From an uncultured Bdellovibrionales bacterium (lineage in GTDB: Bacteria; Bdellovibrionota; Bdellovibrionia; Bdellovibrionales; UBA1609), in assembly GCA_938002015.1 (NCBI GenBank), contig CALLAU010000007.1:91745-155744 (forward strand): 64,000 nucleotides of DNA, written 5' to 3'. Shown here piece after piece: positions 16,730-26,285 of this stretch (positions are counted from its first letter, which is position 1; each line of letters opens with the position of its first letter). The position numbers were made by a program, and so were the translations under genes. The notes beneath the pieces are model-generated. The model did no database searches. It worked only from the letters and a program-made list of their open reading frames with translations, and was not told the DNA's origin.

Positions 16730-19651
16730 ATGAAATTTATCTCTCTGTTTTTAAGTATTTTTTTATTTTCTTTTTCTGCTCTATCTTCAGATATAATCGA
16801 AGGTTTAAAAGCTACAAGTACAGATGAAGCTGAAAACGAAAGAAAGATTTTAAAATCAGAAGTACTAATTTCTCAATCTGAAGAAAGAGCATTAAAACAC
16901 CTCACTGAGCTTATTGGTAAGTATAAAGGTACAAGTATGGAGCCGGGACTGCGTTTTAGACTAGCAGAGCTTTATATGTCACGTGCAAAATCAGCTAGAG
17001 TTATAGATCAAATTACTGGATCACAAGAAGATGAGCAGCAGGTTATGAGTTTTCTTCCAAATCAAATTAAAACGTTAAAAGAAAAAGCTATGGTAGAAAA
17101 AGCCATTAGCTATTATGACTCAATTAGTAAGGATTTTCCTAGATTTAGAGAGCTTGATCGAGTTATTTTTAATAAAGCTTTTGCGCAGTTGCAGATAGAA
17201 AAAGAGGAAGAAGCTGAAAAGAGTTTTATTGAGCTTTTAAGAAAAAATAAAAGATCAAGATTAAGACCAGATACATTTTTAGCTGTTGGTGAAATCAACT
17301 TTAAGAGAAGAAATTTTAAAAGAGCTTTAGCATATTTCAATCAAGTTAAAAAATATAAAAATGCTAGAGTATATCCATATGGTTTATATAAAGCTGGTTG
17401 GAGTTATTATAATCTTTCAGCATATGAGCAAGCTATTCAAGAATTAGAAAAGGTTATTGCGTTTGGTAAGAACGTAGAGGCAACTGGTGGGGATGCAAGA
17501 CTAGATTTAAGAACGGAAGCTTTAATGGATTTAGCACTTTTTTACAGTGGTGTAAGATCAGCTTCCGACGCACTTAGGTATTTTAAAGACTTAGCTGGTA
17601 CAAAAGACCCTGTTCCATCACTTAGAAAACTTGCAAGAATTCACGAAAAGCATGGTAGAGATGTTGAGCAAGAAATTGTTTTAGTTGATTTAGTTAAGAG
17701 TTTTCCAAAAGCAGATTCAAAGCCTTTAATGCATAAAGATCTTGTATCTAATTATGATAGACAAAATAAGTTTAAATCTGCATCAAACAATTTGTGGGAC
17801 TTTAGAAAGTCATGTGTTGCTGTTACTGAAAGAGCTAAGAAAGAAAAAAAAGAAGTTGAGTTTGAATGTGCAGATAGCTTGGACTCTTTATCTAAAAGAA
17901 TGGCTATTAAATGGTTGAGACTTTATAAGAAAGATAATGGTAAACAGTTACTATCCTATGTCTCTGAACAAGCGTTTAGAGTTCATTTAGACGGTAAAGA
18001 GCCACAAGATGATAACAGTAAAATGAGATTTACTTTTGCTGAGCATCTTTACGAAAGAAAAAACTTTAAAGAATCATCTATAGAATATGAAAAAGTTGGT
18101 GATAGCACTAAAGACAAAAAGAGGAAGCATGATTCAAGGTATGCCTCTATATTTTCATGGGATAAGCTTCATAAAGGTGTCTACAAGGGTGAGTCTGAGG
18201 ATCGTTATAGAAGTTTATCTAGTAAGTACATGAAAGATTTTCCTAAAGGTGAAAAGTACTTAGATATAGCTTTTAAACTTGGTTTATATGATTATAAGAA
18301 GAAAAATTATGATTTAGCTGGACCATTACTATTAGATTTAGGTTCTAAGTTTTATAAGTTAGATAAAGGTAAGAAATCACAAGATCTTTATTTAGATATT
18401 TTAAATTCTGGTAAAAAATATATTGAGATTCAAAAATTCTCTAAACAATGGAGAGATACTGAAATTGACTTAGTGAGAAAAAAAGGTCTTCATAAAATCT
18501 ATGAACAGGCATTTTTCTCTGAGGTTCAGCTTTTACAAGATGAAGAGAACTATAAGAGAGCTATAACTAGGTATACTGAGTTTATTCAAGAAAACCCGAC
18601 TTCAGTTTTAGCCGATGAAGCACAGTGGAATATGATAGGCCTTCATTTTAAATTAAAAGATTATGACACTACGGCAAAGTCCTATGTTGCTTATTTTAAA
18701 AAGTATCCAAAAGATAAAAAATCAATACCAGGTTTAGTAAAAGCTTTAGAGATTTTTGAAATGATGGCCGAGCCTGAGCAAGCTCTTGGAGTTTCACAAT
18801 TACTTGTTAAGCACGATATTAAAAATAGAGCTAGATGGGCATACTTAGAAGCAAGTTATTTAAAATCTTCAGGAAGATATGAAGACGCAGCAAAAAGATA
18901 CTACGCAATTATGAATGTGGCTGGTAAGAGCGAATTTAAAGATGTTTCTAAAGAAGAATTTTTTGAAATGAGGCCTAAATTAGGTAGATCTTCTAAATGG
19001 TATTATTCAAAACTTCAGCAGATGACTCTTTCTAAAAGTAGAGAGATCGCTTCTCTTGCTGTAAGAGATATTTCTCAAATTATGTATGAAAAATCTGACC
19101 CTGCTCTTAATAAATGGATTAGCACTCACAAAAGGAATCGAGCTCTTGATAAGTCAAAAATTGGTCGCTTAAGTCAATTTGCAGGTGAGAAAAAAGAGAG
19201 GCAATTTTTTGCAAAAAGAATAAATAGTGCAAGTTTAGAGGCGATTATTCAAGGAATACAGAGCAAGACGAAACTACTTGAGAGGGTTCAAACTGAATAT
19301 CAAAGGGCATTAGGAGATGAGGATGCAAAAGTTGTGATGAAATCTCTACTTGGTCTAGGACGAACTTATCAAAGATTTGTAGAAGATTTAAAAAACGTAA
19401 AGCCTCCAGCTAGTTATAGCCAAGAAGAGAAAGATGCTCTTCTTGATGAGTTAGATAATGTTATTATGCCTTTTGAAGAGAAGGCAGCAGAAGCTGTTGA
19501 TCAGGCTCTTAAAGTTGCAACAGATTCAAACTTAAGAGATGGATCCATTGAGAAAGTACAGAAACTTTTAAATGCAGTGAATTTACAAAAGAAAACAATT
19601 TATCCAATTAAAATTGGTATGCCACAAGCGCTGGGACCAAGGGGGTTATAG
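16730..19651 (+). CDS. large periplasmic TPR protein (GltD/AgmU-position)
   Basis: A signal peptide (about 1-19, ending ALSSD) is followed by more than 900 residues of helical, Lys-rich TPR repeats, such as KRALAYFNQVKKYKNA, KAGWSYYNLSAYEQAIQ and RAITRYTEF. There are no membrane segments after the signal, so a periplasmic location is expected. The order downstream (TPR lipoprotein, small exported protein, FHA/TonB-like protein, barrel, TPR) is that of gltD-E-F-G-H-I in M. xanthus, which puts this protein in the gltD (agmU) slot. Function by synteny: periplasmic scaffold of the gliding complex. It starts 5 bases after the TolR gene. Confidence 0.82.
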   Translation: MKFISLFLSIFLFSFSALSSDIIEGLKATSTDEAENERKILKSEVLISQSEERALKHLTELIGKYKGTSMEPGLRFRLAELYMSRAKSARVIDQITGSQEDEQQVMSFLPNQIKTLKEKAMVEKAISYYDSISKDFPRFRELDRVIFNKAFAQLQIEKEEEAEKSFIELLRKNKRSRLRPDTFLAVGEINFKRRNFKRALAYFNQVKKYKNARVYPYGLYKAGWSYYNLSAYEQAIQELEKVIAFGKNVEATGGDARLDLRTEALMDLALFYSGVRSASDALRYFKDLAGTKDPVPSLRKLARIHEKHGRDVEQEIVLVDLVKSFPKADSKPLMHKDLVSNYDRQNKFKSASNNLWDFRKSCVAVTERAKKEKKEVEFECADSLDSLSKRMAIKWLRLYKKDNGKQLLSYVSEQAFRVHLDGKEPQDDNSKMRFTFAEHLYERKNFKESSIEYEKVGDSTKDKKRKHDSRYASIFSWDKLHKGVYKGESEDRYRSLSSKYMKDFPKGEKYLDIAFKLGLYDYKKKNYDLAGPLLLDLGSKFYKLDKGKKSQDLYLDILNSGKKYIEIQKFSKQWRDTEIDLVRKKGLHKIYEQAFFSEVQLLQDEENYKRAITRYTEFIQENPTSVLADEAQWNMIGLHFKLKDYDTTAKSYVAYFKKYPKDKKSIPGLVKALEIFEMMAEPEQALGVSQLLVKHDIKNRARWAYLEASYLKSSGRYEDAAKRYYAIMNVAGKSEFKDVSKEEFFEMRPKLGRSSKWYYSKLQQMTLSKSREIASLAVRDISQIMYEKSDPALNKWISTHKRNRALDKSKIGRLSQFAGEKKERQFFAKRINSASLEAIIQGIQSKTKLLERVQTEYQRALGDEDAKVVMKSLLGLGRTYQRFVEDLKNVKPPASYSQEEKDALLDELDNVIMPFEEKAAEAVDQALKVATDSNLRDGSIEKVQKLLNAVNLQKKTIYPIKIGMPQALGPRGL

Positions 19652-19652
19652 A

Positions 19653-20651
19653 ATGAGATTAGTATTTATAATTCTTCTTGCTGCATTCATCACAGGTTGT
19701 GCCACAACTGATTCGAATATTAGTGAAAAAGGTAACACTCAAGCAAGTTCAAAAAACACTAAAAAAGAGAAACCAAAAGAAGAGCTTCAAGATGTTCAAA
19801 CTATCGATAAATCTTATGGCTCAAAAATTAGAATCACATCTTATATTAAAAAGACAAAGGCTAAAATTAAGTGCTCTGATTACAGTAAGGTAAAAGTTGA
19901 TGAGTGGAGAAAACTGCTTGAATCAGGCTGGTCTTGTATTAAGAATAAAAACTGGCCTGTACTTGAAGAGATAGCAAACATTCTTTCAAGAAAACATATT
20001 AAAGCTGCTTGGGGCCCTTACTATAAGAGTATCATAGCAGAAAAACAGGGTGATTTAATGAAAGCTCAGTGGATGATTAATTTAGCTGAAAGAAAAGCTC
20101 CAAATAATCCAGTGATCACTTTTCAAAAAGCAAGGCTTGCTTGGCTACAAAAAGATGAAACACAGGCTTTTGACCTTATGAAGGCAGTTTTGAAACAAGA
20201 TGCAAAGAACTTAGATGCCGCTCAGTTTTTAGGTGAAATACATTTTAGAGATAGACAGTTTAAAGAAGCGATTAATTATTTAACAAAAACCCTTAAGTAT
20301 ATGGGGCGAGATAGTAAAACTCGACTCGCCCTAGCTGAAAGTCACTTTGAATTAGGCAAATATAAGGAATCACTGGCTCATTATAAGACAGCAATAAGTC
20401 TAACTCAAAATAATGCCGATTTGTGGATGAAGATGGGTTTAAGTTATCAAAATTTAAAAAATTATGAAAGAGCTAAAAGCTGTTATGAGCAGGCGATTAA
20501 TCAAAAGCGCAAAGGTAGAGCTTTAGCAAGTCTTTCAGATCAAGAAATAAGAAAGAACTTAAGTGCTGTTAATAAAATTATAGAAGAAAGAAATGCGAAG
20601 AAGCAGCCTGCTGAGACAGAGAAAGTAAATATTAAGAAGGAGGCAGAATAA
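19653..20651 (+). CDS. TPR lipoprotein (GltE/AglT-position)
   Basis: From the ATG at 19653, with AAGGGGG upstream, the product is a lipoprotein with lipobox ITGC. It has a Ser/Lys/Glu linker, a Cys-containing segment and then TPR repeats from about residue 130 to the end, for example ALAESHFELGKYKESLAHY. An upstream in-frame start at 19614 would overlap the previous gene and spoil the signal peptide. Size and position match AglT (GltE), an outer-membrane-associated TPR lipoprotein needed for adventurous gliding in M. xanthus. The stop overlaps the next ATG. Confidence 0.82.
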   Translation: MRLVFIILLAAFITGCATTDSNISEKGNTQASSKNTKKEKPKEELQDVQTIDKSYGSKIRITSYIKKTKAKIKCSDYSKVKVDEWRKLLESGWSCIKNKNWPVLEEIANILSRKHIKAAWGPYYKSIIAEKQGDLMKAQWMINLAERKAPNNPVITFQKARLAWLQKDETQAFDLMKAVLKQDAKNLDAAQFLGEIHFRDRQFKEAINYLTKTLKYMGRDSKTRLALAESHFELGKYKESLAHYKTAISLTQNNADLWMKMGLSYQNLKNYERAKSCYEQAINQKRKGRALASLSDQEIRKNLSAVNKIIEERNAKKQPAETEKVNIKKEAE

Positions 20652-20887
20652 TGAAAAAGTATATCGCAGTTGTGTTGTCATTGCTTATAGTGGCCCCCTC
20701 CCTTTCTTTAGCAAAGAAGAACAAAAGACAAACTATCGATTTAGAAGGTGCAGATATTGACGGAGAAGTTAGAACTCCTACTGGGGATTATGTTTTACAA
20801 AAAAGTGGAGTAGATTTTTTACCACTATATGAAAAGAAGAAAGAGATGAATGAAGAGATAAAGAAATCTATTCATTTTTTGAGGTGA
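20651..20887 (+). CDS. small exported protein (GltF-position)
   Basis: This 78-residue protein has a clean signal peptide (about 1-21, ending LSLAK), a basic patch, then TIDLEGADIDGEVRTPTGDYV and a charged helical tail. It is embedded in the operon with a one-base overlap upstream and 5 bases downstream, so it is a real gene despite its size. It occupies the gltF slot, but I cannot confirm homology by eye at this length. Confidence 0.75.
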   Translation: MKKYIAVVLSLLIVAPSLSLAKKNKRQTIDLEGADIDGEVRTPTGDYVLQKSGVDFLPLYEKKKEMNEEIKKSIHFLR

Positions 20888-20892
20888 TATAA

Positions 20893-22449
20893 GTGAAAGA
20901 ATTATTAGTATTACATCAAAAAGAGGGTAAAACGGTTAATAGATTTAGAGTTAGAGATAACTCTGATATTTTTACTATTGGCTCTGGGCGCCGTTCTAAT
21001 ATTCGTATATTAGGTGACGAAATTGATTCTTTACATGCTTGTTTTGAAAAACGAGATGGTATTTGGAAGGTTATTGACCTTGGTAGTGAGAGTGGGACTT
21101 GGGTTAATAATTCACCTATTGTTGAGCACAGTCTTGAAGAGCCTTTGCTTCTAAGAATTGGCAAGCACACTCTTGAAGTTAGAGCAGTAGAGTTAAAAAG
21201 TTTAAATATATTTAAGATTCCTAAAAAAGTTGATATTAAAGGTGAAGAGCAAAAAATTTACCAACAAATAGTAGTGCTTATGGGTGACGCTGTAATGGAG
21301 TCATATCTTGAAGAGCCTGGTAAAGTTATTAAAGTACCTTATGCAAGAAAAGTTCATGAGGTTCAACCTGCAAAAGGTCCTGAGTGGCAAGAGCAGTCTT
21401 TTGGTTCATATAAAATCAAGAATAGACTTGTAAGATCTCCACAGTTTAAAAGGGAAGAAAGTTCTATTTGGGCGATATTTCCTGAAGATCTTATCAAACC
21501 GACCATATGGGCTGTTAGTTCAACTTTTGTTTTTCTTTTAGCGTGTTTCATTATTCCAAAAGCTCTAAAAGGTGACCCGGGTGCAATTAAAGAGAACCAG
21601 TATACAAAGCTAATTTTTGATGAAAAAGAGATTAAGAAACAAAAAAAGAAGGCTTTAAAGTTAACTAAGAAAATTGAGAAAAAAATTGAAAAGCCTAAGA
21701 AAGTTGCTAAGAAAAAAGTTGTTGCTCCGAGAAAAAAAGCAGCTCCGAAAGTATTAGCTCCAAGAAAAAAGAAAATAGCTAGGTTGGCTCCATCAAGGAG
21801 TAATAAGAAAGTTAACGCTAAGGCAGCAAAAGTTGTATCTTCGATTAAAAAGGCAGGTTTAAGTAGGCTGGTAAGTAAGGTTGCTCTTAGGTCTTCAAAC
21901 AATGCGCTTTTAGTTAAAACTAAAGGTGTAAAGGCTAATAAGGGAACAGGTAGAGGTTTTGCTTCAATAAGTAATCTTAAATCTGGGGCTAAGCTAGGTT
22001 CGGCTTCAGCTACAGGTTCTTTTAGAGTAGGTGGAATCAACACCAAAGGTACTGCTGGTGGCGGTAGCGTTTCTGGCTCACTTGGTAGTTTATCAGGTTC
22101 AGGTGTTGGAACAGGTGTAGTTGATGCACTAGAAGAAGAAACTGAAATTGCGGGTGGCCTTTCAGCTGAAGAAATTGCTGCAGTAGTTAAGAAGAACATT
22201 GGTGCAGTTAGGTACTGCTATGAAAGACAGTTAGCAGCTAACCCTGATTTATATGGTAAAATTAAAGTTGAGTTTGTTATTTCTCCAGCTGGAAGAGTAT
22301 CTACTCAAAAAATTAAGAGCACTACAATGAAAAGCAGTCTAGTGGAGGGCTGTATTTTAAGAAAAATTAAGAGATGGAAGTTTCCAATACCTAAAGGTGG
22401 TACGGAAGTGGCCGTTTCATATCCATTTTACTTTAAATCAAATAAATAA
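20893..22449 (+). CDS. FHA-domain protein with AgmX/PglI-type C-terminus (GltG-like)
   Basis: The domain order is unusual and clear. An FHA domain (about 25-90, with FTIGSGRRSNIRI, H48 region, and GTWVNN) binds phosphothreonine in the cytoplasm. One TM follows (about 197-220). Next come a Lys/Ala/Pro-rich spacer (about 235-310) long enough to cross the periplasm and a Gly/Ser-rich segment (about 345-410). A C-terminal TonB-like domain (about 425-518) contains AVRYCYERQL and RKIKRWKFPIP, which I recognise as the AgmX/PglI C-terminal family. M. xanthus GltG (PglI) has this same build. It starts with GTG, set by GAGGTGAT just upstream. The two Cys in the C-terminal domain may form a disulfide. 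Confidence 0.9.
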   Translation: MKELLVLHQKEGKTVNRFRVRDNSDIFTIGSGRRSNIRILGDEIDSLHACFEKRDGIWKVIDLGSESGTWVNNSPIVEHSLEEPLLLRIGKHTLEVRAVELKSLNIFKIPKKVDIKGEEQKIYQQIVVLMGDAVMESYLEEPGKVIKVPYARKVHEVQPAKGPEWQEQSFGSYKIKNRLVRSPQFKREESSIWAIFPEDLIKPTIWAVSSTFVFLLACFIIPKALKGDPGAIKENQYTKLIFDEKEIKKQKKKALKLTKKIEKKIEKPKKVAKKKVVAPRKKAAPKVLAPRKKKIARLAPSRSNKKVNAKAAKVVSSIKKAGLSRLVSKVALRSSNNALLVKTKGVKANKGTGRGFASISNLKSGAKLGSASATGSFRVGGINTKGTAGGGSVSGSLGSLSGSGVGTGVVDALEEETEIAGGLSAEEIAAVVKKNIGAVRYCYERQLAANPDLYGKIKVEFVISPAGRVSTQKIKSTTMKSSLVEGCILRKIKRWKFPIPKGGTEVAVSYPFYFKSNK

Positions 22450-22495
22450 CGAGAACTTAAACTTTAAAGAATATAGAACGTAGGAGAATAAAGAA

Positions 22496-23278
22496 ATGAA
22501 AACAAGGATGGAAAAGCTCAAGCTTATTGCTTATTCAGTTGGAGCTACACTGCTTTTATCTACAGGATCTGCTTTTGCACAGGATGAAGCGCCTAAGAAA
22601 GTTGATGTTGAAGGTTTAGAAAAAAGGTACTGGGCTCCTAAAGATAAAAAATTCTCTGTTGTTCAAAATAGAACTTATACAAAGACAAAAAAAATCTCAT
22701 TAACTATTATGCCAGGCCTCATGCTTAATGAAGAGTATAGTGAAGGTTTTGGTCTAGATATTGGTGTTGGTTATATGTTTAACGATAGATGGGGTCTTGA
22801 AGCAGAGTTTCAATCAGTATCATTAAGCGATAACGATCTTCAAAAAGAGGTTATTGGTTTAGGTGGTTTTATTAACCATGGAAAGTTAGAGAACTATTTT
22901 GGCGTTACAGGAAAGTGGATGCCATTTTACGCAAAGATGAGTTTTCTTAGTCAAAAAATTCTATATTTTGATATGACTTTAGGAGCATCTTTAGGAATGA
23001 GTTCATATGCTATTCAAGGTTCTAGAAGTGATGGTACAGCTGGTAGCTCAACGGACTCTTATGATGTAAGAAGTGAGTCTGCACTTACTTATGGATTTGA
23101 AATCAGTCAGAGTTTTTATGTAAGTAAAAGAATGGCAATTAGATTTGATTATAAACATAGATGGCATAACCAGGATGTATTTGATTTTACAACTATTGGT
23201 AGTTCTGGAAATAAGTTAGAAAGTCGTGTTGAAGATAATATATCTCTAAACTTAGGTTTAACTTATATTTTCTTATAA
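22496..23278 (+). CDS. outer-membrane beta-barrel protein (GltH-position)
   Basis: A signal peptide (about 1-29, ending SAFAQ) precedes a 230-residue domain of alternating amphipathic strands. Typical segments are GFGLDIGVGYMFNDRWGLEAEF and MAIRFDYKHRWHN, and the last residues, SLNLGLTYIFL, end in Leu after an aromatic-rich strand as small barrels do. It lies in the slot of gltH, a barrel of the gliding complex. The ATG follows AGGAG. Confidence 0.84.
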   Translation: MKTRMEKLKLIAYSVGATLLLSTGSAFAQDEAPKKVDVEGLEKRYWAPKDKKFSVVQNRTYTKTKKISLTIMPGLMLNEEYSEGFGLDIGVGYMFNDRWGLEAEFQSVSLSDNDLQKEVIGLGGFINHGKLENYFGVTGKWMPFYAKMSFLSQKILYFDMTLGASLGMSSYAIQGSRSDGTAGSSTDSYDVRSESALTYGFEISQSFYVSKRMAIRFDYKHRWHNQDVFDFTTIGSSGNKLESRVEDNISLNLGLTYIFL

Positions 23279-23299
23279 TTTTAGAGGGAGAAAAGGGTT

Positions 23300-25495
23300 G
23301 TGTGTAAACTAAAAACAAAAATACTGATCATATCGGTTTCATATTTGATTCCAGTATTGGCTAATGCACAACTTTATCGTGATGCGGGAGCTGAACAGCC
23401 TGGTATCATACAAGATGTACCTGCAAACTTTGTTGAGCTTGGTAAAGGCTCTGTTAGTGAAAACTTTGAACAAGTTAGTGAGGGAACGATTAGCCCTGAC
23501 TTTGAAATTCCAGTCTATACACCAGCACTGCAAGCTGAACTTGCAGGTAAAACTATTAAGAAAGTACCAAGGTATAACTTTGGTAGAGAGCAAATTTTAA
23601 AATCAAAGAAGTTTAAATGGAAAACTGGTAAGTATAAACTTATTAGAGGCTATAAACTTGCTATTCAAAAAGCTCCAAAAGTTTTAAATCAAATGAAGAT
23701 TCTAAAGAGTATAAAACTTCAGACTGCTAAGAAAAACGGTGTGAAATTAAATGAAGTAAATCCAAACGTAGTTCAGGACTCAGATGTTAGTTCTATCCAG
23801 TTTGCAGCTGTTGAAAATACTGAAGTTGAAATGAGGCCTTTATTCTTAAGAGAGCCTAAAGACCATGAGCTCCTTGCTGTGGATATACTTTATGAAGAAA
23901 AAGATTCATGTGAAGAAGTTGTACCTGTTTCTCAATATCTTTTAGATAAAAAAACTGGAGACATGAGAGTACAGTTTTATAGAGCTTCTTGCTTGCACAG
24001 AGCTAAGCTTTACTCAGAGTCTATACCACTTTTATCAGAAGTTATAGGTGGAGGATCGCCAGATTTTTCAAAAAAAGCAGTTGATATAATCCTTGAAGGA
24101 ATCCCAAAGGGTTATGAGGCTGTGATAGCAAAATCCCTAGCTTCAGGCTCTGTCTATAAAAAGCTAAACAAAAAGCAGAAGAATAAATATAACTATATTT
24201 TAGCAAAAGGCTATTTCATTAATGGAGAGTATGAGAAAGCTGAGAAGCTTGCTTCATTTGTTTCCTCTGCTAGTTATGATTATTATGATGCTAGATTCAT
24301 TATGGCTACATCACAGTATATGAGTGGTTTAATTCCAAAAGGTATTAAAACATTAAGAGCTTTAAAAACTGACTATACAAGAGGAACAAACTTATCTCAA
24401 AATGCTAAGTTCTTAACTCTTATTAATATCACACTTGGAAGATTTTTGTTTGAGCGTGGCGCATATAAAGAAGCAATCGCAGCGTATGATCAGGTTAGTA
24501 AAAACCATCCCCTTTGGGTGGATAGTTTATTAGAGAAGGGCTGGGCTCAGGTAAAACTTGGTGATTACTCTGGAGCAATAGGTAATATGTTTACTCTTCA
24601 TTCTCCTTTCTTTAAAGATGCTTTTATACCAGAATCATATGTTATAAGAACCATAGGGTATTTAAATTTATGTCAGTTTGGAGATGCGCATAATACGCTC
24701 TCTATTTTAGAGCTAGGCTTTCCTAAAGCTAAAGCACAGGTTGAAGCTTATATTAAAAGAGAAGGCTCTCATTATAAAACTTTGACAACTTATCTTGAGT
24801 CACAGGATGGCAATAAAGAAGAGTTTGATAACTTACCATCTCCAATTGTAAGAGAGATGGGGCGTGATAGGGACTATTTAGAAGTTCAATCAAAACTTAA
24901 TAATATAGTTGATGAAATTCCTCTCTTTAAAAAACTTGCATCTGATGTGATGACTCACAGAAGAAGCCTTAAGAAAAGAATTGATCAATTAGCTGAAGAC
25001 AGCAAAGCTTTAAGAATTAAAGAGGCTGAAGCGCTTCAGGCGAATCGTCCAGAGATGGCAAAAGATTATAAATCAAGAAGAAAATCCGTATTTGATGAAG
25101 GTACAGCTCTTCAATATAGAATCGCTACTTTTGATAAAGGTATTATCGAATACCAAAAAGCAAATGGTAATGCTGTAAAAAGAGCTGAGATGATTAGAGA
25201 TGATTTTTTAAAGAAAGCTGAAGAGAAGTTAAGGGCAAGTATGCAAAATATTGAAATAAGACTTCAGTCAGTTCTTAGAAATAATGATCTACTTAGATAT
25301 GAGATTTATGCTAACTCAGGTAAAAACATTAGATTCCAAGTTGCAGGTGGTGAAGTTGGTAATGAGAAGAGAGGTCCTGCTTCGGGTGAGAAGAATGAGT
25401 ATAACTGGACGTTTAAAGGTGAGTTTTGGCAAGACGAAATTGGAAATTTTAGATCAGATTTAAAGAACTTGTGTCCAAAAAATGATGCGTATTAA
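23300..25495 (+). CDS. periplasmic TPR protein (GltI-position)
   Basis: A signal peptide (ending LANAQ) is followed by a polar region. TPR-like repeats occupy about residues 230-480, for example RGAYKEAIAAYDQVSKNHP and YEKAEKLASF. The C-terminal third has long charged helices (about 540-690), probably a coiled coil. It starts with GTG behind AGGGAG and lies 21 bases after the barrel gene. Its place matches gltI (AgnA/AgmK-type TPR proteins) in M. xanthus, although this protein is far shorter than AgmK. Scaffold function is inferred from the operon. Confidence 0.8.
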   Translation: MCKLKTKILIISVSYLIPVLANAQLYRDAGAEQPGIIQDVPANFVELGKGSVSENFEQVSEGTISPDFEIPVYTPALQAELAGKTIKKVPRYNFGREQILKSKKFKWKTGKYKLIRGYKLAIQKAPKVLNQMKILKSIKLQTAKKNGVKLNEVNPNVVQDSDVSSIQFAAVENTEVEMRPLFLREPKDHELLAVDILYEEKDSCEEVVPVSQYLLDKKTGDMRVQFYRASCLHRAKLYSESIPLLSEVIGGGSPDFSKKAVDIILEGIPKGYEAVIAKSLASGSVYKKLNKKQKNKYNYILAKGYFINGEYEKAEKLASFVSSASYDYYDARFIMATSQYMSGLIPKGIKTLRALKTDYTRGTNLSQNAKFLTLINITLGRFLFERGAYKEAIAAYDQVSKNHPLWVDSLLEKGWAQVKLGDYSGAIGNMFTLHSPFFKDAFIPESYVIRTIGYLNLCQFGDAHNTLSILELGFPKAKAQVEAYIKREGSHYKTLTTYLESQDGNKEEFDNLPSPIVREMGRDRDYLEVQSKLNNIVDEIPLFKKLASDVMTHRRSLKKRIDQLAEDSKALRIKEAEALQANRPEMAKDYKSRRKSVFDEGTALQYRIATFDKGIIEYQKANGNAVKRAEMIRDDFLKKAEEKLRASMQNIEIRLQSVLRNNDLLRYEIYANSGKNIRFQVAGGEVGNEKRGPASGEKNEYNWTFKGEFWQDEIGNFRSDLKNLCPKNDAY

Positions 25496-25512
25496 GGTTA
25501 AGAGGTAAAGGT

Positions 25513-26151
25513 ATGAAAACAATAACAATATTACTAACGAGTTTGTTCTCAGTTTCTGTATTTGCGCAAGCAAACATAGAGCAGAAAATGGGTTTACTAA
25601 AACAAAATGTTGATAACTCAACTCATAACTTTAGTGAGTATAAGTCAAACTTTGAGATTTCAGTTAAAAACTTTAATGAATCTACAAGGGTTGTTAATGA
25701 GCTTAGAAAGTTAAAAATTAAAGCTTTAAAAGATGGTAAAAGAGCAGATGCGAATGCTCGAGTTTATGGACAAGTAATTGAAAAGTATAAACTGTTTATT
25801 AAATCTGAAGAGGCTGAAATTGATAAAGAGAATAAAGCTGTAGCAAGGCTTCAAGAGCTGATTGAAAAAATTCAATTAAACTCAGTTAAAAGGCAAGCTT
25901 TTATTGCTAACTATAATGATGAGATTGAAAAATCAAAAGCTGAGATTGAAAACTGGAGAGAAAAGAAAAGACAGGTTGCTTCTGTTTTAACTGAAATCGA
26001 TACACGTGAAGCTGCTTCACTTGATGAAAGAAAGAAATGGCAAGAGAAAAAAGGTGTGTATAGAAAAGAAACTGAAAAGTGGGCAAAAGAAAAGCGTAAG
26101 ACTCAAAAAACTTACAATACTTTTGCAAAGTTAAGAAAAGCTAGAAAATAG
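25513..26151 (+). CDS. exported coiled-coil protein, last gene of motility operon
   Basis: This 212-residue protein has a signal peptide (about 1-19, ending VFAQA). The rest is almost entirely charged helix with heptad spacing (about 25-210), a predicted rod-like coiled coil. There is no Cys and no membrane segment after the signal. It follows the TPR gene by 17 bases and is followed by the operon terminator. A periplasmic spacer or linker protein is a reasonable guess; I know no named homologue. It sits where a gltJ homologue might be expected but is not one. Confidence 0.77.
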   Translation: MKTITILLTSLFSVSVFAQANIEQKMGLLKQNVDNSTHNFSEYKSNFEISVKNFNESTRVVNELRKLKIKALKDGKRADANARVYGQVIEKYKLFIKSEEAEIDKENKAVARLQELIEKIQLNSVKRQAFIANYNDEIEKSKAEIENWREKKRQVASVLTEIDTREAASLDERKKWQEKKGVYRKETEKWAKEKRKTQKTYNTFAKLRKARK

Positions 26152-26179
26152 TTTTAATAAAGTAGTTAAGAACTAAACG

Positions 26180-26210
26180 AAAGGCTAACCAAATACGGTT
26201 GGCCTTTTTC
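26180..26210 (+). terminator. rho-independent terminator of the Agl-Glt-like operon
   Basis: The 10-bp stem AAGGCTAACC / GGTTGGCCTT (one G-T pair) has a 6-base loop and is followed by a T-run with one C. It stands 30 bases after the last gene of the operon. Confidence 0.85.
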
Positions 26211-26285
26211 TTTATTAAGTGACCTTAAACTTATAAAGTGTTATTAATGGATTTAAATATAACATAAGAGTACAAGGAGGTACTT

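Noticed and set aside
21363..22199. 278-codon open frame on the minus strand
   Set aside because: It lies fully inside the FHA/PglI-type gene, opposite the Lys-rich and Gly/Ser-rich parts, whose codon bias keeps the opposite strand open. The product is low-complexity and has no ribosome site.
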